Below are positions 27,893 to 37,066 of a stretch of 64,000 bases of DNA, one piece after another. The translations under genes and the position numbers were made by a program. The stretch lies in the NCBI GenBank assembly GCA_902812455.1, contig CADDZH010000005.1, positions 28,065 to 92,064 of the forward strand. The letters run 5' to 3'. The notes under the pieces are model-generated. The model was not told where the DNA came from. It searched no databases and worked only from the letters and a program-made list of their open reading frames with translations. Positions within the stretch are counted from its first letter, which is position 1. The number at the start of each line of letters is the position of its first letter. This stretch comes from Chloroflexota bacterium. Its GTDB lineage: Bacteria; Chloroflexota; Ktedonobacteria; Ktedonobacterales; Ktedonobacteraceae.

Positions 27893-29122
27893 ATGAAAGT
27901 TCTTACCTCATTACATCATCGCAATTATCGCCTGTACTGGTTTGGCCAGTTGATCTCGCTGATCGGCACCTATATGCAAATCATCGGGCTGGCCTGGCTG
28001 GTGCTGGAACTGACCCATAGTGGCTGGCAGCTCGGCCTGGTGGGCGCGCTCCAATCTCTGCCGGTGCTGCTCTTCTCGCTCTTTGGAGGAGTCTTTGCCG
28101 ACCGCTGGCCCAAGCGCAGCGTCTTGCTTCTAACCCAATCAGCGTCTATGATCCAGGCGCTGCTCCTCTGGGCGCTGATTGTCACGGGCGCCATCCAGCT
28201 CTGGCATATCTATGTCCTGGCAATGTTGCTGGGGCTTACGAACAGCCTGGGTAGGCCCGCGAGCCGGGCGTTTATCGTCGAGATGGTTGGACGCGAGGAT
28301 CTGCCCAACGCCGTTGCCCTGAACTCCTTACTATCTGAGATAACTGGCATTGTGGGCCCTGGTCTGGGCGGTATCATCATTGCCGCCAGCGGGGTCAGCA
28401 TGCTCTTCCTGCTCAACGCGCTCAGCTTTCTGCCGGTGATTGTAGCCCTGATGCTGATCAAGAGGCACGAACTGCACGCTCAGGTGCTTCGACCCGGAAA
28501 CATGGGCGAGCGGCAGAACACCTGGCAGAGCCTGCGCGAGGGCCTGAGCTATGTCTGGAAAACGCCGGCAGTGTTATTGCTGATGCTGGTGGTAGGCCTG
28601 GTATTGCTCTTCGGCTCGAACTTCAACGTGATACTTCCCCTCTTTGCCACAGACCTGCTGCATGTGGGAGCAGCCGGCTTTGGTTTTCTTTCTGCCGCAA
28701 GCGGTGTTGGCGCACTGCTCTCGGCGTTGTGGTTGGCCTGGGGCAACCAGAGACCAGCGATCCGCCGTGTGCTCATCGGCGCGCTGGCCTTCGGTGTGCT
28801 GGAGGCGTTGTTTGCGCTCTCGCGCATCTATCTCCTGTCATTGCTGCTTATCGCGAGCGTTGGCTTTATGGAGATGGCCTTCGCTGCGCAGGCTTTGACG
28901 ATGCTCCAAACAGTTGCCCCAGACCACCTGAGCGGGCGCGTCATGAGCGTGCAGGTGCTCTTCTTCGATGGGAGCCTGCCGCTGGGATACCTGCTGATGG
29001 GCTGGCTATCAGGCCTTTATGGGCCTTCCCTCGCCCTGCTCATTGGTGCCTTTCTCAGCCTGCTGGTCACCGGAGCCGGTTGGGTGTGGTGGAAGCTAGC
29101 GGAGAAGGCTATAGATGTGTAA
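27893..29122 (+). CDS. MFS efflux transporter (TMS/EntS-like)
   Basis: About 410 residues with some eleven to twelve hydrophobic helices. It matches the EntS/transmembrane secretion effector branch of the MFS: RNYRLYWFGQLISLIGTYMQ, GGVFADRWPKRSVLLLTQ (the loop 2-3 motif), and ITGIVGPGLGGIII. Start placed at ATG 27893, where the family N-terminus begins (MKVLTSLHHRNYRL); a longer frame starting at 27809 has no family support. Likely exports a drug, siderophore or metabolite by proton antiport; substrate unknown. Confidence 0.88.
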   Translation: MKVLTSLHHRNYRLYWFGQLISLIGTYMQIIGLAWLVLELTHSGWQLGLVGALQSLPVLLFSLFGGVFADRWPKRSVLLLTQSASMIQALLLWALIVTGAIQLWHIYVLAMLLGLTNSLGRPASRAFIVEMVGREDLPNAVALNSLLSEITGIVGPGLGGIIIAASGVSMLFLLNALSFLPVIVALMLIKRHELHAQVLRPGNMGERQNTWQSLREGLSYVWKTPAVLLLMLVVGLVLLFGSNFNVILPLFATDLLHVGAAGFGFLSAASGVGALLSALWLAWGNQRPAIRRVLIGALAFGVLEALFALSRIYLLSLLLIASVGFMEMAFAAQALTMLQTVAPDHLSGRVMSVQVLFFDGSLPLGYLLMGWLSGLYGPSLALLIGAFLSLLVTGAGWVWWKLAEKAIDV

Positions 29123-29192
29123 CCCTCCAACGTATCAATAGCTGATGCATACTATTGCTTTCTGCATCCTATTTCCATAAGGAGGTGTGTTC

Positions 29193-30272
29193 ATGCCATT
29201 CATGAAACAACGCGCAAGGTATCTCACGCTAGCCGCAACCGTCGTACTTGTATTCTCCAGTCTCGCTATCTCCTTCTCTGTCTCTGGTTCACACATAGCA
29301 TATGCATCGGGCGGGGGTGGATTTAACCAGCCCGGCAATATGCTCATCTCGGATCAATTCAACAATCGCGCGGTTGAAGTTGACCGCGAACACCACATCG
29401 TGTGGAGCTTTGGCTCCGGCAACCCAGCACTGTGCAATCCTGGTCCAGGCGCGATTATCGGCCTCAACGACGCCGAACGCTTGAGCGATGGTCTAACCCT
29501 GCTGGCCGGAACCGGTATCCCCGCAGGCGCGGATCCACTCATGCCCAACGGCTGTGTGGACAACCGGGTCATTGTCGTCAACCAGGAAGGTGACATTATC
29601 TGGCAATACGGGCAGGCTGGCAAGACTGGCTCAGGCTTCAATCTATTGAATGTGCCAGTCTTCGCGATCCAGTTGCCCAACCACAACATCCTGATTGTCG
29701 ATCAGTCCAACGAACGGGTGATTGAGGTAGACAAGGACACAAAGAAGATTGTGTTCCACTATGGCTGTCCCACCTGCAACTTGCTCAATAATCCCAATAG
29801 CGCCGAATTGCTGCCCAATGGGCATTTCCTGATCGCCGATGAGAACAACAATCGCGTCATCGAGATCACAAGGGCCGGGCAAATCGTGTGGGAGTACCAC
29901 AATCAACTCCAATTTGCGGCCTTTGCCAGTCGCCTGCCCAATGGCGATACCTTAATCACCGATTCGGGCCATAGCCGCATTATTGAAGTCACCATGGACA
30001 AGCGCGTGGTCTTCCAATACTTCACCAATACCGCCCACAATAGCAACCCGGCCCCCTTGCCGACCAATGCGGTCGAGCTGGCTAATGGGGATATTAGCAT
30101 TGCCGATCAGTTCAATGATCGTGCAATCATCATTGACCGGGACAAAACCATCGACTTCCAGCAGGGCATGACCAATGTACCCGGCAATGGCTTCGATCAA
30201 CTCGATGCCCCCTACACCGCCTTCGTCACCGGCGATTACACCGGGCAGACGCCACCGCCAGATGATTTTTGA
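29193..30272 (+). CDS. Secreted NHL-like beta-propeller protein
   Basis: About 359 residues. Signal peptide with hydrophobic core LAATVVLVFSSLAISFSVSG, cleaved near YASG. The rest consists of five to six NHL-like repeats, e.g. MLISDQFNNRAVEVDRE, ILIVDQSNERVIEVDKD, FLIADENNNRVIEITRA, TLITDSGHSRIIEVTMD, ISIADQFNDRAIIIDRD, each ending in a IVW/VVF strand. Resembles arylsulfotransferase-like/NHL propellers. Start at ATG 29193, with GGAGG seven bases upstream. An extracellular binding or scaffold role is likely; no catalytic residues recognised. Confidence 0.8.
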   Translation: MPFMKQRARYLTLAATVVLVFSSLAISFSVSGSHIAYASGGGGFNQPGNMLISDQFNNRAVEVDREHHIVWSFGSGNPALCNPGPGAIIGLNDAERLSDGLTLLAGTGIPAGADPLMPNGCVDNRVIVVNQEGDIIWQYGQAGKTGSGFNLLNVPVFAIQLPNHNILIVDQSNERVIEVDKDTKKIVFHYGCPTCNLLNNPNSAELLPNGHFLIADENNNRVIEITRAGQIVWEYHNQLQFAAFASRLPNGDTLITDSGHSRIIEVTMDKRVVFQYFTNTAHNSNPAPLPTNAVELANGDISIADQFNDRAIIIDRDKTIDFQQGMTNVPGNGFDQLDAPYTAFVTGDYTGQTPPPDDF

Positions 30273-30524
30273 GCCGCTGGCAGAGCAGGTGGCAGGAGTT
30301 CATTGCGCCTGATTGTGGGTGTGCAGCTTGCAGGCTTCTCTTTGCGAGGGGCCTGCTTTCATTTGCTTTCTCACTCACAACTCCATCACAGAAGGGCGTA
30401 TGGAGCTCAAGGCTGAATCACAATTCGCTGCTCTGGGAACAAAAGGCAACCTGGCATGCAATACTCTCCTTCTATGATGCATAATTACTGAGAAATATGT
30501 TCATGAGAATGAAGGAGAGCCATT

Positions 30525-31418
30525 ATGAGCGCCTCAACTGAAACGTGGCAGTTCGGGAATCAGAGCGTGCAGGTGTCGCACCTGGAGAAACCCTACTGGC
30601 CAGCGATAGGGTTCACCAAGGGTGATATGCTGCACTTTTACCGGCAGATCGCGCCCACGATGCTGCCCCATTTTAAAGACCGCCCGGTGACCTTGCGCCT
30701 GTTCCCCGAAGGGGCCGCTGGGAAGTCCTACTACATGCGTGACTATCCTGACTCAGCTCCCGGCTGGCTGCGCAAGGTGCAGTACCAACCCAGGACGGTT
30801 GCCCACCCGGTTCCTTTGCCCCTGATCGACACCGCAGCAGGCCTGATCTGGTTCGCCAACGAGGGAGCCATTGAATTTCACCTCTGGAGTGCGCGGGTAC
30901 CAGACCTTACCCAGCCCGATCAGGCCATTTTTGACCTGGATCCCGGCGAGACAGCGTCTTTCGCTGGCGTTCGAGAAGCAGCGCTGCGGCTCCGCGACAG
31001 GCTGGAGCAAGCAGGGGCCACGGGATATGCCAAGACCAGTGGCGGGCACGGGCTGCATATCTACGTGCCATTAGCACCTGGATATACCTATGAACAGGTA
31101 CGCAACCGGGTCAAAGCGCTGGGACAGGAGCTCGCTACCGCCTTTCCCGATCTGATTGCCCCGGCCCATGGCTCGACACACCGGGGAGGGCGCGTCACCA
31201 TTGATCATGCCCAGAATAGTATAGGTCGTAACACCGCAGCTCCCTATACACTGCGCGCCAGCGCTGCCTACCCAACGGTCTCCACGCCAATTACCTGGGA
31301 AGAACTGGATGCTGGAAGCATTCATCCCGCTGATTTCACTCCGCAGGTGGTGCTTGAGCGCATCCAACGACTGGGCGATCTCTTCGCGCCGGTGCTCCAT
31401 ATGGAGCAGCATATATGA
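30525..31418 (+). CDS. Stand-alone LigD-type polymerase (primase-polymerase) domain
   Basis: A 297-residue protein matching the polymerase domain of LigD (archaeo-eukaryotic primase fold). Motifs: LEKPYWPAIGFTKGDMLHFY at the start, the FDLDPG catalytic aspartates, TSGGHGLHIYVPL with the histidine, and RVTIDHAQNSIGRN with the third acidic residue. The ligase and nuclease domains of full LigD are absent and no Ku gene is in view. AAGGAGAG precedes the ATG. Such domains fill gaps with ribonucleotides during end joining or base repair; stand-alone forms also occur in other bacteria. Confidence 0.9.
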   Translation: MSASTETWQFGNQSVQVSHLEKPYWPAIGFTKGDMLHFYRQIAPTMLPHFKDRPVTLRLFPEGAAGKSYYMRDYPDSAPGWLRKVQYQPRTVAHPVPLPLIDTAAGLIWFANEGAIEFHLWSARVPDLTQPDQAIFDLDPGETASFAGVREAALRLRDRLEQAGATGYAKTSGGHGLHIYVPLAPGYTYEQVRNRVKALGQELATAFPDLIAPAHGSTHRGGRVTIDHAQNSIGRNTAAPYTLRASAAYPTVSTPITWEELDAGSIHPADFTPQVVLERIQRLGDLFAPVLHMEQHI

Positions 31419-31531
31419 TATTGTGAAGTACTTTTTGTGGGTGCGGGTTAAGAACATGTTAAACAAGAGGCTGCTGATCGTCATATTATGTAGGGCCTTA
31501 AGAAGCCAATTTACTAAACTGGGGGCAAAAA

Positions 31532-32995
31532 ATGCACACGATCCACAACCCGCATCCGGCTCGTCTCCGCGATTCCTCCAGAGGGAAAAGTATTTCATGG
31601 TTGCCTCTGGCAACTATCATGGCAGTGCTGTGTATGGTAGTCTTGTTTACAACAGCGTTTTGGGAGAACCTGCTGCCTTTCTCTAAATCCCCTGCATCCC
31701 CTGCAAAAGCGGCAGCCTCAGCCTCCCTCACTCCACGTGTCAATGTACCGTATTTTGGTAAGAATGCTGTGCCCTTTGGCCAGACCGCTATCTTCTGGTT
31801 CGGGGATATCACGGCAACAGATACCTATACTGATGTGCGCGTGGGCTATAACAATAGCGAGCTGTTTATCGATTTGCAGATTGCTGACAGCTCCCTGTGG
31901 TATGACACCAACACTTCTGCACCGAACCTGTCAAAAGATGATAATGCATCGGTTTACCTGAATACTACAAGCACAGGGAGCGGGAATTCATACCAGTTTC
32001 AGACAGGCGTCAATGGGCCTGTCAGGCGGCCAAATTACCAGCAAGCCTATACCGGAAGCGGAACCTCGTGGACTCGCGCAAACATCCCGTTTACTGCGGT
32101 TTACTGGTGGCAGGGTCATGGGTTCAACGGCGCGCTGGACTACGGGTGGTCGATGACTTATCATATCCCCTTCTCCTCGCTTGGGCTATCAGGTCCGCCA
32201 TCTCAAGGGACATCCTGGAAGCTGGCAGTTCAAGTACAGAACCGCGATAGCGCGTCAACTCCCCTGCCGCTTCCTTCGAAGTGGTGGCCCGTATCAGCAA
32301 GTGCAGCGGATGCATCAAGCTGGGGGCAAATGGTATTCGGCATTCCAGTATACCAGCCGCCTCAGACATCGACTACAGCCAGCTACACTATTCGTAACAA
32401 GCTGAATGGTCAGGTGGTGACCGATGGCATGGTTGGCGGTTCGCTCTCATGTGGTCATGGACTCAATCGCTGGACGCAATGGGGGACACAAAGCTATCCA
32501 GGAGCGACACGTATCAATATCCAGAGTGAGATGTATCCATCGGATACGAATTGTTTCTCCAAGTTCTACATTACCTTCCCCTTGGGCTTGCTTCCGTCAG
32601 GGCAAGCCGTTGTAAAAGCAACGGTAACGCTCTATATGTACGGGAACGCCGGAGAGCAGGGGCAATCAAATCCGACCTACATCCAGGTCGCAACGATTAA
32701 TCAAGACTGGAATCCGGCAACGCTTTGCTGGAACAATGCGCCAATGGTGCAGGAAAACACCGGCAGCATTCTCGTCAATACGAAGACGAAGTCTGTAGTA
32801 CCCCCACCAGGAATAGCGGTAACATGGGATGTGAGTGGCGCTCTCGCTGAGGCATATGCAGCAGGCCAGCCACTACGGTTAGTCTTCTACACACCGGCGG
32901 ATCAGCATAATAGCGGTAAGTACTTTTTCTCCTCTTCTATTGGGGATTGGAATGCGGCAGGCAGGCCTACCTTGAATGTGACGCTGGGATCCTGA
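31532..32995 (+). CDS. Secreted protein with CBM9-like and DNRLRE-like domains
   Basis: A 487-residue exported protein. One N-terminal transmembrane/signal segment at about 25-45 after a basic stretch. Residues about 75-270 look like a carbohydrate-binding DOMON/CBM9 sandwich (DVRVGYNNSELFIDLQIADS, then SMTYHIPFSSLGL). Residues about 290-487 resemble a DNRLRE domain, with VKATVTLYMYGN, WNPATLCWNNAPMVQEN and VTWDVSGALAEAYAAGQ. DNRLRE modules are cell-wall or glycan-binding. GGGGG precedes the ATG. It probably binds polysaccharide outside the cell. Confidence 0.75.
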   Translation: MHTIHNPHPARLRDSSRGKSISWLPLATIMAVLCMVVLFTTAFWENLLPFSKSPASPAKAAASASLTPRVNVPYFGKNAVPFGQTAIFWFGDITATDTYTDVRVGYNNSELFIDLQIADSSLWYDTNTSAPNLSKDDNASVYLNTTSTGSGNSYQFQTGVNGPVRRPNYQQAYTGSGTSWTRANIPFTAVYWWQGHGFNGALDYGWSMTYHIPFSSLGLSGPPSQGTSWKLAVQVQNRDSASTPLPLPSKWWPVSASAADASSWGQMVFGIPVYQPPQTSTTASYTIRNKLNGQVVTDGMVGGSLSCGHGLNRWTQWGTQSYPGATRINIQSEMYPSDTNCFSKFYITFPLGLLPSGQAVVKATVTLYMYGNAGEQGQSNPTYIQVATINQDWNPATLCWNNAPMVQENTGSILVNTKTKSVVPPPGIAVTWDVSGALAEAYAAGQPLRLVFYTPADQHNSGKYFFSSSIGDWNAAGRPTLNVTLGS

Positions 32996-33251
32996 ACATT
33001 TACGAAAATTTCTTCGCATTCACCTTTCCGGCAAGAACCCTTTCAGGGCAACTGATTGTGAGCAAGCCCGATCAGTAGCCTGAGTTGAGCCTGTGCTCCA
33101 GGAACCACTCCAGGATGATACAATAATTGTAGGCAAGCCATTCGTATCTATGTATACGTACACGTTTCCATGTTCCCCTACGTATCCTCTATGAGGAACA
33201 CATTGCGAATTCAGGGCAATTCCAATACAAAAAGAAGAGGAGATGATACTC

Positions 33252-33797
33252 ATGCCAGATCAAGATAAAAAGCAAACTCAGCAGCCTGCCCTTGATCAGT
33301 ATGGCAACCAGGGGAACGAGGGCCGGTACGGCCAGGGACAATATAATAGCCAGGGCAAGCCAGACCCGCGAGGTTCGCAGGCCCAGCGAATCCAGCCAGG
33401 TCAACAGAGGAACCAGGGAAAACAGGGCGATCAGGCTTCCCAGCAGGAGCAGGACGACCAGACATCTCCCGGCAACCAGGGGACGAGCGATGATATCTAT
33501 ACCTACATGGGCCTTCACCCTGAGGAAGATTTTGTAGATGAGCAGGAGAATACCGCGCCGGATGACTATGGTGACCAGGATCAGTTCGGCGACGTAGACA
33601 ACCAGGACCCATATAGCAACCTGTATGACGAGGACCCGGGCAGCACTCCAGGCGGCGAAGACCTGTATGACCTCGAGGAAACCGAATATGGCTTAGCAGA
33701 ACCGCTCGCTAAACCGGGCGATGCCAGCAACGAGGGCACAGACCGGGACGAATTCGGTACTAAGGGTAGCTCGGATCAATACGGATACGAGAAATAG
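33252..33797 (+). CDS. Gln/Asp/Gly-rich hydrophilic small protein
   Basis: A 181-residue protein of unknown family with no hydrophobic segment. The first 80 residues are Gln/Gly/Asn-rich with QYGNQGN-type spacing; the second half is Asp/Glu/Tyr-rich (DDYGDQDQFGDVDNQDPYSN). Predicted to be largely disordered. Start set at ATG 33252, with GAGGAG ten bases upstream. It heads a group of three small hydrophilic genes on one strand. Composition resembles hydrophilin-type desiccation or stress proteins; that is only an analogy. Confidence 0.65.
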   Translation: MPDQDKKQTQQPALDQYGNQGNEGRYGQGQYNSQGKPDPRGSQAQRIQPGQQRNQGKQGDQASQQEQDDQTSPGNQGTSDDIYTYMGLHPEEDFVDEQENTAPDDYGDQDQFGDVDNQDPYSNLYDEDPGSTPGGEDLYDLEETEYGLAEPLAKPGDASNEGTDRDEFGTKGSSDQYGYEK

Positions 33798-33814
33798 CTT
33801 GGCGAACGAATCTA

Positions 33815-33886
33815 TGTCACCCTGAGCGAAGCGAAGGGTCTGATGTGATGGGCATAGAGATGCTTCGCTGCGCTCAGCATGACATA
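33815..33886. repeat. Family A intergenic palindrome (copy 5)
   Basis: Arms TGTCACCCTGAGCGAAGCGA and TTCGCTGCGCTCAGCATGACA. Lies between the first two hydrophilic-protein genes. Confidence 0.8.
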
Positions 33887-33926
33887 TGTGGACCTCGCTA
33901 TAAATAGGATAGAAGGAGAAACATAT

Positions 33927-34235
33927 ATGCCAAAGAGACACCAGCAGAAGCCAGCCAGGGAACGGGTGGGCCGCAACAATCCAAAGAAGAGTACAGTCAT
34001 TACGACTGGTACGTACAAGAAGCCAGAGACGACCCAGGAGCAGGCGCGCGAGCATCAAAATCCGTATAAACTCCCGCAGGAGGCCAAAGTCCCGCCTAGC
34101 TTCGACCCAACCGAGGGACAATCAAAAGAGGCTGAGTCGGAGATTGTGGCCTACGAGAGAGAGAAGCGTAGTGGCAGTGACTCGAACGCGAGCACCGGAA
34201 GGGTTCACGGCTACACGACGAAAATAAGGCAGTGA
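33927..34235 (+). CDS. Small basic hydrophilic protein
   Basis: A 102-residue protein rich in Lys, Arg, Gln and Pro (PKRHQQKPARERVGRNNPKK at the start), turning acidic in the middle (GQSKEAESEIVAYEREKR). No transmembrane segment or known domain. GAAGGAG lies ten bases before the ATG at 33927. Its TGA overlaps the GTG of the next gene, so the two are translationally coupled. Probably binds nucleic acid or a partner protein; not recognised. Confidence 0.6.
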   Translation: MPKRHQQKPARERVGRNNPKKSTVITTGTYKKPETTQEQAREHQNPYKLPQEAKVPPSFDPTEGQSKEAESEIVAYEREKRSGSDSNASTGRVHGYTTKIRQ

Positions 34236-34630
34236 AGGAGCCACCTCCTCATCCCGAGGGCTACGATTATACACAAGACCTGGAGCCTGCTGACTTTGCG
34301 GGAGGAAATTACGGCTTGCGCGGCCCCTCGCTTGATTATACCTATACAGCCGATGACATTAAGAGCATGCACACCGTGCTTGCCGACCTGACCGATGACG
34401 AGCTGAAAAGCATTGTGATCGTGCCCCAGGGAATGCGCCTGAAGCAGGGAGCTACATATATAGACCTCAAGCACCTGGAGAATGGCGAGTTCGTGGCGGA
34501 GGCCAATATGGTGGCAGGGCCGGACAACGCATATGTTCCTAAGAAGGAAACTGATTACGTGCTCTGGAACCGGCTCAACCAGGTGAGTAACCCGGCGCGC
34601 CTGGACGAATCAGGGCCAGACAACGGATAG
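34232..34630 (+). CDS. Conserved small hypothetical protein
   Basis: A 132-residue soluble protein starting at a GTG that overlaps the upstream stop. The centre, YTADDIKSMHTVLADLTDDE, followed by IVIVPQGMRLKQGATYIDL and VPKKETDYVLWNRL, matches a small conserved family found in diverse bacteria with the general pattern LTDDELK...P.G.RL.QGATYIDL...YVPK. Function of that family is unknown to me. Genetic coupling to the basic protein suggests a joint role. Confidence 0.7.
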   Translation: MKEPPPHPEGYDYTQDLEPADFAGGNYGLRGPSLDYTYTADDIKSMHTVLADLTDDELKSIVIVPQGMRLKQGATYIDLKHLENGEFVAEANMVAGPDNAYVPKKETDYVLWNRLNQVSNPARLDESGPDNG

Positions 34631-34727
34631 TGCATCCAAGAGGGACCAATCGTCTCATGGCAGGGTACCTTTTTAGGTACCCTGTTTGTCATTACAAGCT
34701 CATATCTGAGAACAAAGGAGCTTTTTA

Positions 34728-35194
34728 TTGATAGTTCGTGCTCTGACTTTCACGCAACCATGGGGAAGCCTCGTCGCGCTGGGGCCAAGCGCATCGAGAC
34801 GCGGGCCTGGAGAACATCTTATCGAGGCCTGCTGGCTATTCACACTGCCAGAGCATTTCCTGTTGAGGCGAGAGCACTATGCGAACGGGAGCCGTTTCGC
34901 TCTGCCTTGCTGCGAGATGAGGCTCTGGATGCCAGCAGGCCTCTGGCGGATCAGCTTCCACTTGGATATGTGCTGGCTGTTGTTTACCTGGAGGACTGCC
35001 AGCCTACCGAAAGCATTGAACTACCTGCAGAGCCGGAGCGCACTTTTGGCGATTATGGGCCTGGTCGCTACGCCTGGTATTTTTCTTCTGTCTACCAGCT
35101 TCCACAACCAATTCCCGCACGCGGCTCGCTTGGTCTATGGAACATTGATTTGCCTCTTACATCCTTCCAGGTGAAGCGTAGGGGCCGATTATGA
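34728..35194 (+). pseudogene. ASCH-domain gene split by a one-base frameshift
   Basis: An ASCH-domain protein in two overlapping frames. The first frame gives IVRALTFTQPWGSLVALG from a TTG start at 34728 with AAAGGAG seven bases upstream; the second continues AKRIETRAWRTSYRGLLAIHTA, the usual next block, and ends with GYVLAVVYLEDC and YAWYFSSVYQLPQPIPARG. Joining them needs one extra base in the run GGGG near 34782. ASCH proteins bind RNA or nucleotides. Either a real disruption or a base-calling error in the G run. Confidence 0.8.
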
Positions 35195-35340
35195 GGATTA
35201 ACAATTTCATGCCGGTATAGATGTAGGGGCCGATTTATTGCGCCCATCGCCGATTTATCGGCCAGAGGCAATCCCTCGTAATCCTCCAATGAATTTGTTA
35301 AATTTCATTATCGCGCCCGCCACCGATTATGATTTTTAGA
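35175..35340. repeat. Family C intergenic repeat (copy 2)
   Basis: Has GTAGGGGCCGATTATGA, GTAGGGGCCGATTTATTGCG and CACCGATTATGATTTTTAGA, matching the reverse of 8700-8805. It overlaps the end of the ASCH frame, so that protein's last residues are repeat-derived. Confidence 0.6.
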
Positions 35341-35495
35341 CAAGGTTCAAATGAACGTGGCAGTTCCTCAATCATCAGAAAAGTCTGGATATGTCATGTT
35401 GAGCGAGTGAGCCGAAGCCCTGAACGCAGCAAAGGGGAAGGGGAAACATCGGCTGTCCATTGAACGAGATCCTGAGCGAAGCGAAGGATGACATG
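35336..35495. repeat. Composite repeat: GGTTCA module plus Family A palindrome (copy 6)
   Basis: TAGACAAGGTTCAAATGAAC matches 8494 onward; the Family A palindrome runs from TGTCATGTTGAGCG at 35392 to GCGAAGGATGACATG at 35495 and carries an inserted GAGTGAGCCGAAGCCCTGAA block. Confidence 0.75.
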
Positions 35496-35606
35496 CATTC
35501 ACGTGCTCGCTGTTTCACAGGAAGTGCTTCACAGGCTTATCCCCAGATATCTACCTGTTATCAAGCAAGCTGGACAAGCACTGATCACTGTGATAGAGTT
35601 TTCTGC

Positions 35607-36161
35607 ATGATAAAGCAACATCTATTTGAGAATCAGGATGTGCCTGAGCGATTCAAATGCCAGATCCTCTCTTTCGCAAGGATAGAATGGTCTGAGTTGT
35701 TTTCTGGAGAGTTCAGGTTAAGAGATTGGACGACAAAGCCAGAAATGCACCCAGTTACTTTTCTTCTTGAAGAAGAAGGCGTCCTTATCACTCATTTAGA
35801 AGTCGTTTGGAAAATTCTTCATCATGCAGGAGTAGCATATAAGGCATACGGATTAACTGGAGTTTTTACTTATCCAGCCTTTCGGAAACAGGGATATGGA
35901 TTACAACTGGTTCAATCCGCAAAAGACTACATTAAGGATAGAGGAGACGCCGATATTGTGATCTTTCATTCGACTGTCAAGGGATTTTACGAACAAGCAG
36001 GATTTGAACGCATGGACCAGTTAGTAACGCTCTTTGGTGACCCACACCATCCCCAGAGAAGTGATGAAACAGCTTTTATGCTCTTTTTATCGGAAAAGGG
36101 GAGACAAGGTAGAAACAGTTTTGAAAAAGAGTCTCTGTATTTCGGAGAAAAGACCTGGTAA
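35607..36161 (+). CDS. GNAT-family acetyltransferase
   Basis: A 184-residue GNAT-like N-acetyltransferase. The acetyl-CoA motif A is visible as GVFTYPAFRKQGYGLQLVQSA (R-x-x-G-x-G/A type), preceded by a central strand ending KAYGLTG, and followed by YEQAGFERMDQLV. Start uncertain: ATG 35607 begins at a family-like N-terminus but has only a weak GAG ribosome site, and the frame is open further upstream into repeat sequence. The gene is more AT-rich than its neighbours, which may indicate transfer. Substrate unknown. Confidence 0.78.
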   Translation: MIKQHLFENQDVPERFKCQILSFARIEWSELFSGEFRLRDWTTKPEMHPVTFLLEEEGVLITHLEVVWKILHHAGVAYKAYGLTGVFTYPAFRKQGYGLQLVQSAKDYIKDRGDADIVIFHSTVKGFYEQAGFERMDQLVTLFGDPHHPQRSDETAFMLFLSEKGRQGRNSFEKESLYFGEKTW

Positions 36162-36229
36162 ATAACTCAACAAATCAAGCGGTGAATAGATTGCCTCTTA
36201 AGGCTTGAACAAAGAACAGGAGCTGCCAT

Positions 36230-37042
36230 ATGCCAACCTTAGAACTTGAGACAATGCGCTACGAACTGGATGGCCCCTTAGCGCGGCTACGCCTCAATCG
36301 CCCTCAGGCGCTCAATGCCGCCAACTGGGCCTGGGTCAACGATCTCGTCAAGGCCACGGATCACCTGGCACAGAGCAGGGATACGCGAGTTGTCATTGTG
36401 AGCGGGGAAGGCCGGGCGTTTTGCAGCGGCCTGGATGTCAAGGAGCTGGCCCAGGGGCATTTAACCGTCGAGTGGTTCGCCAGGTGGGAGCAGGGTGTGA
36501 CGGCGCTGGCCCAGCTTGATGCCATCACCATTGCTGCTATTCATGGCTATTGCCTGGGCGGCGGCCTGCAACTAGCCATCGGTTGCGATCTGCTGGTTGC
36601 TTCCAGCGATGCTATTTTGAGCATTCCGGCTGTGAAAGAAGGCGTGGTAGCCGATCTTGGCCCTATGCGCCTGGCCCGCATGATCGGCGCCTCGCGCGCC
36701 AAGTATCTTTGCCTGCTGGGGCGGCGTTTCACTGCACAGGAGGGCCTTGAGATGGGCATCATCCACGAGGTGGTGGCCCCAGAAGAGCTAGAGCAGCATG
36801 TGCTGAACATGGCCCAGGAATTGCTGGCTATTCCATTCACAGCCCTCAAGCACACCAAGCGGCAGATCAACAACTCCTTTGAGCATGATATCGCAGCCCT
36901 CACAGATGAGTTGATCGCTGCTCAGGTGGAATGCCTGGCATCGCCAGAACACGCCGAGACCATGGAACGGTATCGCAAGGAGCAGGCAGAACGCCAGCGC
37001 CAAAAAGCTGTAGGGGCAAGAGGTAGTGAGGATGCAGGGTAG
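36230..37042 (+). CDS. Crotonase-superfamily enoyl-CoA hydratase/isomerase
   Basis: A 270-residue crotonase. LNRPQALNAAN near residue 25, GRAFCSGLDVKELA (first oxyanion strand), GYCLGGGLQLAIGCD (second oxyanion glycines) and PAVKEGVVADLGPMRLARMIG. The usual hydratase Glu of GGGCELA is Gln here, while Glu and Asp in KEGVVADLG align with the catalytic pair of dienoyl-CoA isomerases. So an isomerase activity is as likely as hydration. AGGAG precedes the ATG. The C-terminal tail is Gln/Arg-rich. Confidence 0.88.
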   Translation: MPTLELETMRYELDGPLARLRLNRPQALNAANWAWVNDLVKATDHLAQSRDTRVVIVSGEGRAFCSGLDVKELAQGHLTVEWFARWEQGVTALAQLDAITIAAIHGYCLGGGLQLAIGCDLLVASSDAILSIPAVKEGVVADLGPMRLARMIGASRAKYLCLLGRRFTAQEGLEMGIIHEVVAPEELEQHVLNMAQELLAIPFTALKHTKRQINNSFEHDIAALTDELIAAQVECLASPEHAETMERYRKEQAERQRQKAVGARGSEDAG

Positions 37043-37066
37043 GGGCCTTGCGCTTGCTCTCGTAAC

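Noticed and set aside
30269..30484. 71-codon frame with several Cys after the NHL-like gene
   Set aside because: No ribosome site, starts at TTG overlapping the previous stop, low-complexity composition; judged fortuitous.
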